A stretch of 64,000 nt of DNA from the NCBI GenBank assembly GCA_907165065.1, contig OU015525.1:825754-889753 (forward strand), in the 5' to 3' direction. Below the pieces are notes generated by a model, which was not told the origin of the DNA, did no database searches, and saw only the letters and a list, made by a program, of their open reading frames with translations. The translations under genes were made by a program, and so were the position numbers. Numbering within the stretch: the first letter of the stretch is position 1; every line of letters begins with the position of its first letter. The DNA comes from Caprimulgus europaeus (lineage: Eukaryota > Chordata > Aves > Caprimulgiformes > Caprimulgidae). Below are positions 53,042-63,329 of the stretch, in pieces.

Positions 53042-53178
53042 TTTATTTCCACATCCACATCCCCGGGCGGGGGGGGGGGGGGGGGGGGAGGGGCTGAGGC
53101 CCCCGTTCCATTGACAGCCCCACATTGGGGTGGGGGAGGGGTGCGGGGGGGTCACCCCCTTTCCCCCCCAGCCCCCCC
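53042..53178 (-). terminator. CYC1: CYC1 3' UTR with AATAAA signal
   Basis: AATAAA on the minus strand at 53047-53042 lies about 130 bases after the CYC1 stop codon. This is a normal short UTR, partly made of a poly(C)/poly(G) tract (53070-53092). Confidence 0.8.
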
Positions 53179-54597
53179 TCACTTGGGGGGCCGGTAAATC
53201 ATCTTCCTGCTCTTCAGCACCGACCACTTGTGGCGCTTCAGGTAGTACAGGAGGGAGATGAGGAGCCCCGAGAGCATCAGCATCTGGGGGGGGGGGGGGG
53301 GGGAGGGGTGAGTTCTGCCCCCGTGTGGCAGCGGGGGGAGGGGTGAGTTTGGGGGTGTCCCCCCCCCCACCCCCAGGACCCCACTAATTCCCCCCCAAAC
53401 CTCACTGATCCCCCCAAACACCACTGACCCCCTCCAAACCCCCAACACCCCCAAAACCCCATTGACCCCACCCAGACTCCCCTGACCCCCCAGGACCCCC
53501 CCCTGACGCTGGTCGTGCTCCCCAAACCCCACTGATCCCCCCCCCAAACCCCCCTAATCCCCCCCCAAACCCCATTGACCCCCCCAAACCCCCCCTCCCT
53601 GACCCCCAGACCCCCCCTCACCCCCCCAGACGTCCCCTGACCCCCCCCCCCACCTTCAGCCCCATCCGTTTGCACTGGTCGTGCTCCCCAAACCCCACTG
53701 ATCCCCTCCCCAAACCCCCTTGACGCCCCCCCTAGACCCCCCTTAACCCCCCCCCAGACTCCCCTGACATCCCCCCCGACCCCCCCAGGGCCCCCCTCAC
53801 GCCCCCAGGCCCCCCCAGGACCCCCCCCGGCCCCCCCCCACCTTGAGCCCCATCCTCTTGCACTGGTCGTGCTCCCCAAACCCCCCTAATCCCTCCCCAA
53901 ACCCCCCTGACGCCCCACCTAGACCCCCCTTAACCCCCCCAGGACCCCACCCTGACCCCCCCCGATCCCCCCCCACCCCCCCTGCCCCCCCCCCCAGGAC
54001 CCCCCCCCACCTTGAGCCCCATCCTCTTGCGCTGGTCGTGCTCCCCAAACCCCCACCCCAAAGCCCCCTAATCCCCCCCAGACTCCCTTTAACCCCCCCC
54101 TCACCCCCCCAGACCCCCCCCTCACCCCCCCAGGACCCCCCCAGGACCCCCCCGGACCCCCCCCCACCTTCAGCCCTATCCGTTTGCGCTGGTCGTGCTC
54201 CCCAAACCCCACTGATCCCCTCCCCAAACCCCCCTAATCCCCCCCCAAACCCCATTGACCCCCCCAAACCCCCCCTCCCTGACCCCCCAGACCCCCCCCG
54301 GCCCCCCCCAGACCCCCCTGACGCCCCCCCAGACCCCCCCCTCACCCCCCCGACCCCCCCCCCACCTTGAGCCCCATCCTCTTGCGCTGGTAGTGCTCCC
54401 CAAACCCCCACCCCAAAGCCCCCTAATCCCCCCCAGACCCCCTTTAACCCCCCCCCTCACCCCCCCAGACTCCCCCCTCACCCCCCCAGGACCCCCCCAG
54501 GACCCCCCCCGGCCCCCCCCCACCTTGAGCCCCATCCTCTTGCGCTGGTCGTGCTCGGGCTCGGCCGCCCAGCGCAGGAAGGTGCAAACGTCCCCCA
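53179..54597 (-). CDS. CYC1: CYC1, cytochrome c1 of respiratory complex III: last two coding exons only
   Basis: Cytochrome c1 is the haem-bearing subunit of the bc1 complex, anchored in the mitochondrial inner membrane by its C-terminal helix. The penultimate exon (54592 or 54597 to 54524) codes [20 protein letters not shown] then GLK; human has [20 protein letters not shown]. The last exon (53283-53179) codes the C-terminal helix and tail ([20 protein letters not shown], then [14 protein letters not shown]) with stop. The phase between them is 0, with GT/AG ends. The 5' edge of the first is uncertain: the AG at 54599-54598 would add TGGGG before the conserved Asp. The haem-binding CxxCH and the rest of the protein were not found; they may lie in or beyond the gap. 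CYC1 next to SHARPIN matches human order. Confidence 0.9.
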
Positions 54598-54784
54598 CTG
54601 ACCCCCCCCCCGACCCCCCCCAAACCCCCCAGGACCCCCCCCCAAACCCCACTGTTCCCCCCCCAGACTCCCCTAATCCCCCCCCCGGACCCCCCCCACC
54701 TTGAGCCCCATCCTCTTGCGCTGGTCGTGCTCCCCAAACCCCCACCCCAAAGCCCCCTAATCCCCCCCAGACCCCCCTTTAACC
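53290..54784. repeat. C-rich repeat with about 160-190-bp units that include the end of the CYC1 exon
   Basis: A tract of ccccc-rich units with the CYC1 exon end ([11 protein letters not shown]) and its donor copied near 53655, 53843, 54011, 54169, 54366 and 54701, besides the true copy at 54524. A shorter piece lies near 53505. Copies differ at a few bases (e.g. cgc/tgc in Arg/Cys codons). Confidence 0.85.
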
Positions 54785-54884
54785 NNNNNNNNNNNNNNNN
54801 NNNNNNNNNNNNNNNNNNNNNNNNNNNNNNNNNNNNNNNNNNNNNNNNNNNNNNNNNNNNNNNNNNNNNNNNNNNNNNNNNNNN
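54785..54884. other. Assembly gap (100 N)
   Basis: Exactly 100 Ns, a conventional size for a gap of unknown length. It lies where the missing CYC1 exons would be expected to begin. Confidence 0.99.
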
Positions 54885-55129
54885 GGTGGTGCCGGTGCCG
54901 GAGCACTGGGAGCACTGGGATCAGCACTGGGAGCACTGGGAACAGCACTGGGAGCACTGGGAGCAGCACTGGGACAGGGGTTGTGGGCACTTGGGGGGCA
55001 GGGGGGGCACTTGGGGGGCGGGAGGTGGCACTTGGGGGGCGGGAGGGGGCACTTGGGGGGCACAAACCCTGCCCCATAGATCTGGCAGAGGCGGTTGGTT
55101 GGTCACACCCGGCTGTGGGGTCACATCCT

Positions 55130-55780
55130 CCTGCCCCACGGCGCTGGCTCTGCCCCACATTCTGCCCCACAGTGTTCTGCCCCACAGCGTTCCCCCTGCC
55201 CCACATTCTGCCCCACAGCGTTCCCTCTGCCCCACACTCTGCCCCACAGCGTTCCCTCTGCCCCACATTCTGCCCCACAGCATTCCCTCTGCCCCACAGC
55301 GTTCCCTCTGCCCCACAGCGTTCCCTCTGCCCCACACTCTGCCCCACAGCGTTCCCTCTGCCCCACAGCATTCCCCCTGCCCCACACTCTGCCCCACAGC
55401 GTTCCCTCTGCCCCACAGCGTTCCCTCTGCCCCACATTCTGCCCCACAGCATTCACTCTGCCCCACAGCACTCAGCCCCACAGTGTTCTGCCCCACAGCA
55501 TTCTGCCCCACAGCGTTCTGCCCCACAGCACTCAGCCCCATAGCGTTCTGCCCCACTGTATTTTGCCCCACAGCGTTTGCTCTGCCCCACAGCGTTCCCT
55601 CTGCCCCACATTCTGCCCCACAGCTTTCGTTCTGCCCCACAGTGTTTGTTCTGCCCCACATTCTGCCCCACAGCCTTCTCTCTGCCCCACAGCGTTCGTT
55701 CTGCCCCACAACGTTCTGCCCCACAGCATTCCCTCTGCCCCACAGCATTCCCTCTGCCCCACAGCGTCCCCTCTGCCCCA
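55130..55780. repeat. Minisatellite, gccccacagcgttccctct type
   Basis: About 30 units of 17-27 bases with gccccacagcgttccctct, gccccacattct and gccccacagcattc. 54890-54975 holds a shorter gagcactgggagcagcactg repeat. In both, gccccac/ggggcac recalls the ggggcag units on the other side. Confidence 0.93.
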
Positions 55781-55788
55781 CGGCTCAC

Positions 55789-55845
55789 TTGGGGGGGCCG
55801 GCCCTCGCCGCCCGCTCCCGGTTCTATTTCAGGCGCCGCCAGCAG
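55789..55845 (-). other. Possible 57-bp exon in a non-repetitive island (unassigned)
   Basis: In an island of unique sequence (55780-55915) the minus strand has acceptor ctttgccggcag, a 19-codon open stretch (LLAAPEIEPGAGGEGRPPQ) and donor caa/gtgagc. It could be an exon of CYC1 or of the next gene, but the peptide matches no family I recognise with confidence. The plus strand also has an acceptor and donor around a 25-base piece (55833-55857). Confidence 0.22.
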
Positions 55846-56099
55846 CTGCCGGCAAAGGTCAGGGCGCGGCGGTGCTGCCCCACGGCTGCCCCATAGATCC
55901 GCCCCACAGATCCCGGTGAGCTGCTGTGGGGCACGGGGATTGGGGGGGGGGTTCTGCCCCACGGCGCTATGGGGCTGGGGAAGGAAAGTTTTGGGGGGGT
56001 GTGGGGGGGTGGTGGCCCCACGGCAAGTGCTGCCCCACCCTGTGTGGGGCTGATAAGGGCTGGTGCTGCCCCATAGATAGGGGAATGTGTGGGGCTGGG

Positions 56100-56770
56100 A
56101 CCTATGGCAGCGCCTGAGGGTAAGTGTGGGGCTGGGACCCATAGCGACCACTGAGAGAATGTGTGGGGCTGGGACCCATAGCGACCACTGGGGGAATGTG
56201 TGGGGCTGGGACGCATAGCGACCAGGGAGGGAATGTGTGGGGCTGGGACCCATAGCGACCAGGGAGGGAATGTGTGGGGCTGGGACCCATAGCGACCACT
56301 GAGGGATTCTGTGGGGCTGGGACCCATAGCGACCACTGGGGGAATGTGTGGGGCTGGGACCCATAGCGACCAGGGAGGGAATGTGTGGGGCTGGGACCCA
56401 TAGCGACCAGCTAGGGAATGTGTGGGGCTGGGACCCATAGCGACCAATAGGGGAATGTGTGGGGCTGGGACCCATAGCGACCAGGGAGGGAATGTGTGGG
56501 GCTGGGACCCATAGCGACCAATAGGGGAATGTGTGGGGCTGGGACCCATAGCGACCAGGGAGGGAATGTGTGGGGCTGGGACCCATAGCGACCAATAGGG
56601 GAATGTGTGGGGCTGGGACCCATAGCGACCACTGGGGGAATGTGTGGGGCTGGGACCCATAGCGACCACGGAGGGAATGTGTGGGGCTGGGACCCATAGC
56701 GACCACTGTGAGAATGTGTGGGGCTGGGACCCATAGCAACCACTGAGGGATTCTGTGGGGCTGGGACTCA
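56100..56770. repeat. Minisatellite, about 35-bp unit
   Basis: About 19 copies of tgtggggctgggacccatag + cgaccactgagggaa, very regular. Confidence 0.95.
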
Positions 56771-56929
56771 CGGCAGCTCCTGGGGGAAGGTGTGGGGCGC
56801 CCCATGGGTCAGGGAGGCTGTAGGGGTGAGGGGACACCCCATGGGGAGGGGGTTTGCTATGGGGCACCCCATAGCTTGTGGGGAAGGCACAGAGGGGTTG
56901 GTTATGGGGCTCCCCACAGTTGGGGGGGA

Positions 56930-57220
56930 GTGTCTATGGGGCACCCCATAGCGAGGGGTTTCTGTGGGGCAACCAAAGGGGTCGGTTATGGGGCAGGGGG
57001 GGATATGTGGGGCAGGGGGGGATCTATGGGGCAGGGGAGGGTCTGTGGGGCAGGGGGATCCGTGGGGCACAGGGGAGGATCTATGGGGCAGGAGGATCTG
57101 TGGGGCAGGGGGGTCTATGGGGCACAGGGGAGTATCTGTGGGGCAGGAGGGTCTATGGGGCAGGGGGGTCTATGGGTCACTGGGGGGTCTGTGGGGCAGC
57201 AGGGTCTATGGGGCAGGGGG
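56930..57220. repeat. Minisatellite, gatctatggggcaggggg type (first block)
   Basis: Units of 17-20 bases (gatctatggggcaggggg, gtctgtggggcag). Two further blocks (57545-58050, 58350-58740) alternate with the duplicated GPT promoter. Confidence 0.93.
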
Positions 57221-57501
57221 ATCTGTGGGGCACTCAGAGGGGTCAGTTATGGGGCACCCCACAGTGCACAGTGGGGGGGGGGTATCTATGGGGCGCCCCA
57301 TAGCGTGGTGGTTCCCCCCCGCCCCCCCCCGGCTGTTCTGGGGGTTCCCCCACTCCCCCTGGCTGCAGCCAATCAGCTTCGAGTGGGCGGGGCCAACACG
57401 GGCCGTTCTGTGCCCTGATTGGCTGTGGGGGGGAGGAGGGGGCGGGGCTGGCACGGGGTGACAGTTGGGGCCGGTAGGTGGCGCTGTGGGGCAGTGGGGC
57501 C
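57221..57501 (+). promoter_or_regulatory. GPT promoter, copy A
   Basis: Contains a CCAAT box (57369-57373), an inverted CCAAT (57418-57422) and GC boxes (gtgggcggggcc near 57383; gggggcggggctgg near 57438), about 60-140 bases before an ATG. It is nearly identical to copy B, 830 bases downstream. Confidence 0.68.
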
Positions 57502-60500
57502 ATGAACCAGCGCGGGTCAGTGGGGGGGGGGGGAATCTATGGGGCGGGGGGGGATCTATGGGGCATCTGTGGGGCAGGGGTACCTTTGGGGCAGGGGAGG
57601 GTGTATGGGGCAGGGGAGTCTGTGGGGCAGGGGGATCTATGGGTCACTGGGGGATCTATGGGTCTCAGGGAACTATGGGGTGCAGGAGGAATCTATGGGG
57701 CAGAGGGATCTGTGGGGCACTGGGGGATCTATGGGGCACAGGCAGGGATCTGTGGCGCAGGGGGATCTGTGGGGTGGTGGGGGTCTATGTGGCACAGAGG
57801 GGGAACCTGTGGGGCAGAGGGATCTGTGGGGCAGGGGGATCTATGGGGCAGGGGAGGATCTATGGGGCAGGGGGATCTGTGGGGCAGGGGGAGCTATGGG
57901 GCAGGCAGATCTATGGGGCGCAGGAGGGATCAATGGGGTAGGGGGCGTCTATGGGTCACTGGGGGGTCTGTGGGGCAGGAGGATCTCTGGGGCAGGGGGA
58001 TCTATGGGGCAGGGGGATCTATGGGGCAGGGGAGGATCTGTGGGGCAGGGGGATCTCTGGGGCACTCAGAGGGGTCGGTTATGGGGCACCCCACAGTGCA
58101 CAGTTGGGGGGGGGTATCTATGGGGCGCCCCATAGCGTAGTGATTCCCCCCCGCCCCCCCCCGGCCTTTCTGGGGGTTCCCCCGCTCCCCTGGCTGCAGC
58201 CAATCAGCTTCGAGTGGGCGGGGCCAACAAGAGCCGTTCTGTGCCCTGATTGGCTGTGGGGGGAGAGGGGGCGGGGCTGGCACGGGGGTGACCGTTGGGG
58301 CCGGTAGGTGGCGCTGTGGGGCAGTGGGGCCATGAAACAGAGCGGGTCAGTGGGGGGGGGGGAATCTATGGGGCAGGGGGGGGATCTATGGGGCAGGGGG
58401 GGTCTATGGGGTAGGGGGGATCTATGGGGCAGGGGGATCTATGAGGCAGGGGGGTATATGGGGCAGGGGGGATCTATGGGGCAGGGGGGGATCTATGGGG
58501 CAGGGGAGTCTATGGGGCACAGGGAGGGATCTATGGGGCAGGGGGGTCTATGGGGCAGGGGGGGTCTATGGGGGCGGGGGGGATCTGTGGGGCAGGGGGG
58601 ATCTATGGGGCGGGGGGGATCTATGGGGCAGGGGGAGTCTATGGGGCGGGGGGGATCTATGGGGCAGGGGAGTCTGTGGGGCACTGGGGGATCTATGGGG
58701 CAGGGGGATCTATGCGGCAGGGGGGGGGTCTATGGGGCAGTTTGTGTGTGTCCCCCCCCCACGTGGCAGTTGTCCCTGTGGGTCACAGCCCCACAGCCCC
58801 ACTCGGGGTCCCCTGTGGGTCACCCCATGGCCCCACTGTCCCCATGTCCCCAGTGTCCCCTCGTGTCCTGTGTCCCCACATCCCCGTGTCCCCCGTGTCC
58901 CCAGTGTCCCCTCGTGTCCTGTGTCCCCACATCCCCGTGTCCCCAGTGTCCCCCCGTGTCCCCATGTCCTGTGTCCCCAGTGTCCCCCCGTGTCCTCTCG
59001 TGTCCCCACATCCCCGTGTCCCCCTGTCCCGTGTCCCTGCGTCTCCATGTCACTCTGTCCCCGTGTCCTGTGTCCCCCGTGTCCCCCCGTGTCCCCTCGT
59101 GTCCTGTGTCCCCACATCCCCGTGTCCCCTGTGTCCCCAGTGTCCCCCCGTGTCCCCAGTGTCCCATGTCCCCACACCCCCAGGTCCCCCCGTGTCCCCA
59201 CATCCCCGTGTCCCCTGTGTCCCCTCGTGTCCTGTGTCCCCACATTCCTGTCCCCCGTGTCCTCCTGTCCCGTGTCCCCACATCTCCACGTCACTCTGTC
59301 CCCGTGTCCTGGGTCCCCCGTGTCCCCCCGATGTCCTCCCGTGTCCCCGGAGTCCCGTGTCTGTGTGTCCGTGTGTCCCCCCTGTCCCCCCATCCCCAGG
59401 TCCCCCGTGTCCCCCTGTCCCCCGTGTCCTGTGTCCCCCCTGTCCCCCCGTGTGCCCACATCCCCAGGTCCCCCGTGTCCCCCCATGTCCTGTGTCCCCC
59501 GTGTCCCCCCGTGTCCCGTGTCTGTGTGTCCCCGCTGTCCCCCCCTGTCCCCCCATGTCCCCCCTGTCCACCCGTGTCCCGTGTCCCCACTGTCCCCCCG
59601 CTGTCCCCCCCGCTGTCCCCCCCGTGTCCCCCGTGTCCCCTCGTGTCCCGTGTCCTGTGTCTGTGTGTCCCCACTGTCCCCCCGCTGTCCCCCCCGCTGT
59701 CCCCCCCGTGTCCTCCTGTCCCTCCGTGGCCTGTGTCCCCGCTGTTCCCCCGCTGTCCCCTCGTGTCCTGTGTCCCCGCTGTCCCCCCCGCTGTCCCCCC
59801 CCGCTGTCCCCCCCGTGTCCCCCGTGTCCCCTCGTGTCCCGTGTCCTGTGTCTGTGTGTCCCCACTGTCCCCCCGCTGTCCCCCCCCGCTGTCCCCCCCG
59901 TGTCCTCCTGTCCCTCCGTGGCCTGTGTCCCCGCTGTTCCCCCGCTGTCCCCTCGTGTCCTGTGTCCCCGCTGTCCCCCCGCTGTCCCCCCCGTGTCCCC
60001 GCTGTCCCCCGTGTCCCCTCGTGTCCTGTGTCCCCGCTGTCCCCCCCCTGTCCCCCCCGTGTCCCCCCGTGTCCCAGCCCAGGGGACGTGACCCTCCGTG
60101 GCGGGGGGGGGGCGGGGGGTGGCGGCTCCGTTCGGTGCCAACGGCCGCTGTCAGCACCCGGTACCCGCTGCCCGGTCCCGGGGCCAAGTCCTGGTCCCTG
60201 TCCCGATTCCCGGTCCCGGTTCCAGTTCTCGGTCCCAGTTCCCGGTGCCAATTCCCTGTGCCCGGTTCTCTGTCCCGATCCCCGGTGCCAATTCCCGGTG
60301 CCAGTTCCTGGTGCCCGGTCCCGATGTCCTGTGCCAATTCCCGGTCCCGGTGCCCGGTGCTCGATCCCGGTGCCAATTCCCAGTTCCCGGTTCCCTGTCC
60401 CAGTGCCAATTCCCGGTGTCCGGTTCTCTGTCCCGGTTCCCGGTCCCCGGTTCCTGGAACCCGGTGCCAATTCTCGGTCCCCGGTCCCGATGTCCGGTGC

Positions 60501-61511
60501 CAATTCCCTGTCCCGGTGCCAATTCCCTGTCCCGGTGCCAATTCCCGGTCCCCGGTGCCAATTCCCGGTGCCAGTTCTCGGTCCCAGTTCCCGGTGCCAA
60601 TTCCCTGTCCCGGTGCCAATTCCCGGTCCCCGGTGCCCTGTCCCGGTGCCAATTCCCAGTGCCAGTTCTCGGTCCCAGTTCCCGGTGCCAATTCCCGGTC
60701 CCCGGTGCCAATTCCCGGTGCCAGTTCCCGGTCCTGGTTCCCTGTCCCGGTGCCGATTCTCGGTTCCCGGTGCCAATTCCCGGTCCCGGTTCCCGGTCCC
60801 CTGTCCCGGTGCCAATTCCCCCCGCACCGCCCCCCCGCTTTGCCCATTGCCCGGGGCGGTGCCGGTGCGGGTGCCCGTTGCCCGGGGCGGTCCCGGGGTG
60901 TGTGGGGGTCGCGGTGTGTGCGTGTGTTGGGGGGGGTGGGTCAGATCTTCCCGGTGTCCCCGGTGCCCCGGGGCGGGGGTTCGGTTGCGGGGCGGTCCCG
61001 GTAGGGGGGGGGTCGGGTCTGACCGGTGTCCCCGGTGTCCCGGGGCGGGGGTTCGGTTGCGGGGCGGTGTGTGGGGGGGGTGGGGTCAGATCTGCCCCGT
61101 GTCCCCGGTGTCCCCGGTGCCCCGGGGCGGGGGTTCAGTTGCGGGGCGGTCCCGACTGGGGGGGGAGCCGGGTCTGCCCGGTGTCCCCGGTGCCCCGGGG
61201 CGGGGGCTCAGTTGCGGGGTGCCGGTTTGGGGGTTGCGGGGGGGGGGTCGATGCGGGTTCTGAGCTCGTTCCGGTCCCGCAGACTCCGGGCTATGGCGAC
61301 AGCAGCGGCGGGAGCGGCGGCGGCGGCTGCGGGGGGGGGGGTCGGGGCAGCCCCGGGGGGTTCGGTACCGCCCCCCCCTCCCAGCGGGGGCCCGGTGCGG
61401 GGCCCGGTGCTGACCCCCGAGAACATGAACCCCGCGGTGCGGCGGGTGGAGTACGCGGTGCGGGGCCCCATCGTCACCCGCGCCCTGCAGCTGGAGCGGG
61501 AGCTGCGGCAG
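57502..61511 (+). CDS. GPT: GPT, alanine aminotransferase: first coding exons (partial; continues past the right edge)
   Basis: Alanine aminotransferase is a PLP enzyme that interconverts alanine and pyruvate with 2-oxoglutarate and glutamate. The clear exon is 61283-61511. It encodes VLTPENMNPAVRRVEYAVRG then PIVTRALQLERELRQ, next to human GPT VLTLDGMNPRVRRVEYAVRG and PIVQRALELEQELRQ. GPT2 fits less well. It has acceptor ggtcccgcag and donor cag/gtaacg. Upstream, ATGAACCAGCGCGG at 57502-57515 ends in gtcagt and joins in frame as MNQRGLRAMATAAAG; human GPT has RHGLRA at this place. A second copy (58332-58345, MKQSG) could serve equally. An internal ATG at 61293 is a further possible start. 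The Ala/Gly/Pro-rich segment after it is longer than in human. Later exons and the catalytic lysine are not in the window. Confidence 0.8.
58052..58345 (+). promoter_or_regulatory. GPT promoter and first exon, copy B
   Basis: Repeats copy A with a few changes: CCAAT at 58200-58204, inverted CCAAT at 58249-58253, GC boxes, then ATGAAACAGAGCGG (58332-58345) followed by gtcagt. It would splice in frame to the exon at 61283 (MKQSGLRAMATA). Confidence 0.65.
58350..58740. repeat. Minisatellite, gatctatggggcaggggg type (third block)
   Basis: About 20 units, same family as 56930-57220 and 57545-58050. It lies in the presumed first intron of GPT. Confidence 0.93.
58830..60085. repeat. Minisatellite of gtgtcccc type with longer higher-order units
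   Basis: Mixed 8-10-bp units (gtgtcccc, cgctgtcccccc, tcgtgtcctgtgtccccac). Blocks of about 180 bases recur, for example 59575-59765 and 59770-59960. Confidence 0.93.
60135..60825. repeat. Minisatellite, cggtgccaattcccggtccc type
   Basis: Units of 6-21 bases (cggtgccaattcccggtccc, ccagttctcggtccc). Confidence 0.93.
60940..61225. repeat. Repeat of about 60-75 bp (ccccggggcgggggttcggt) before the GPT exon
   Basis: Four diverged copies of ggtgtccccggtgccccggg + gcgggggttcggttgcgggg + cggtcccg. It stops about 50 bases before the exon at 61283. Confidence 0.88.
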
Positions 61512-61529
61512 GTAACGGGGGGGGGGACA

Positions 61530-62035
61530 CCCCAAAATAGCGGGGACACCCCCCTCACCCCAGAAATAGCGGGGAACCCCCCCCCAAAATATAGCAGGGA
61601 CACCCCCCCGAAAGGAAAGGGGGATCCCCCCCCAAATAAGGGGGATCCTCACCTAAAAATAGAGGGGAACTCCCCCAAAAATAGAGGGGGACCCCCAAAA
61701 AGAAAGGGGGATCCCCCCCAAAATAAGGGAATCTGCCCAAAAAATAGAGGGGACCCCCCCCCAAAGAAATATAGGGGGGACACCGCCCAGAAATATAGAG
61801 GGGGACCCCCAAAAAATAAGGGGGATCCCCCCTAAAAAAAAGGGGATCCCCCCAAAGAATAGAGGGGACCCCCCCAAAATATCGGGGACCCCCCCCAAAA
61901 ATAGAGCGGGGATCCCCCCCAAAAAGAAAGGGGGATCCCCCCCAAGAATATCGGGGACCCCCCCCAAAGGAAATATATGGGACCCCCCCAAAAATAAGGG
62001 GGAATCCCCCCAGAGATACACAATGGAGACCCCCC
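61530..62035. repeat. Repeat of ggggatccccccaaaaataga type, in GPT intron
   Basis: Loose units of 20-30 bases, ggggacccccccaaaaataga and gaaagggggatccccccca. It lies directly after the GPT exon donor. Confidence 0.9.
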
Positions 62036-62139
62036 CCCAACACCGGGCTGGGCACCCCCAGACCTGAGACCCCGCCCCCACCCTCCCCCCCCGGCCACCC
62101 CCTGGGCACCCACAAATCGGGACCCCCATCCACCCACCC

Positions 62140-62560
62140 ATGTTTCCCCCCTCCATGGGTGCCCCCCTCTGTCCCCCCCCACCTATGGGTGCCCCCCTCA
62201 CCCCTATACACCCCCATAGCACCCATGGGTGCCCTCTCTGTGTACCCCCCCCACACTCCTTGGGTGCCTCCCTCACCCCCATACACCCCCATAGCACCCA
62301 TGGGTGCCCCCCTTTGCCCCCCCATGGGTACCCCTCTCTGCCACCCCCACCTATGGGTGCCCCCCTCACCCCCATACACCCCCATAGCACCCATGGGTGC
62401 CCCCCTCTGCTCTCCTCCCCCCCCCATAGGTGCCCCCCCCACCCTCCCATAGCACCCATGGGTGCCCCCCTTTGCCCCCCCCATGGGTACCCCCCTCTGC
62501 CCCCCCCACCTGTGGGTGCCACCCTCCCCTCCCCCCCCCGCACCCATGGGTGCCAGGCAC
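62140..62560. repeat. Minisatellite of catgggtgcccccctctgcc type
   Basis: About ten units of 35-75 bases containing cacccatgggtgcccccct and acccccatacacccccatag. Confidence 0.9.
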
Positions 62561-62769
62561 AGGGAGTGCCAGGGTGAGCCCGGGCCCCACCCCCACCCCT
62601 GCCCGGATCTGGGTGCTGGGGGGGGAGGGGTGAGGGGGGGAGGGGAGGTGGGTGCTGGGGTGGGGGGGGGAGGGGGGAGGTGGGTGCTGGGGCACCCATA
62701 GGCCCCCCCCCCCCCCCCCCCACCCATGGGTCCCAGCCGGGGCCGGTCCCACGGTGACCGTGGGAAGGT

Positions 62770-63180
62770 GACAGGTGGGGGGGGGACACGGGGGGGTGAC
62801 AGGGGGTGACAGGGGGTGACAGGGGGTGACAGTGGGGTGATGAGGTGGCAGTGGGTGACAGAGGGTGACAGGGGGGTGATGGGGGGGTGACGGGGGGGTG
62901 ACAGGGGGTGACAATGGGGTGATGTGGCAGTGGGTGACGGTGACGGGGGGTGACAGGGGTGACAGTGGGTTACAGGGGGGTGACAGGGGGTGACAGGGTG
63001 ACAATGGGGTGATGAGGTGGCAGTGGGTGGCAGAGGGTGACGGGGGTGATGACAAGTGGGTGACAGGATGATGGGGGGTGGCAGGGGGTGACAGAGGTGA
63101 CAGGGGGTGGCAGGGGGTGATGGGGGGTGGCAGTGGGTGACAGGGGTGACAGAGGTCCCAGGAGGTGACAGTGGGGGGGG
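62770..63180. repeat. Minisatellite, gggggtgacagggggtgac type
   Basis: Units of 9-12 bases, gggggtgaca and gtggcagtgggtgac. Confidence 0.93.
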
Positions 63181-63329
63181 GACAGGAGGGGACAGAGTGT
63201 CCTGTCCCCCGGGGGTGACCAAAGTCTGGGGCTGGGGGGAGGTGACAGCGGCCACCCCAGGGACAGGGACATGTCCCGGGGCTTGGGGACATCCTGGCCA
63301 GGCTGGGACTGTCCTGGGCTGTCCCCAGT

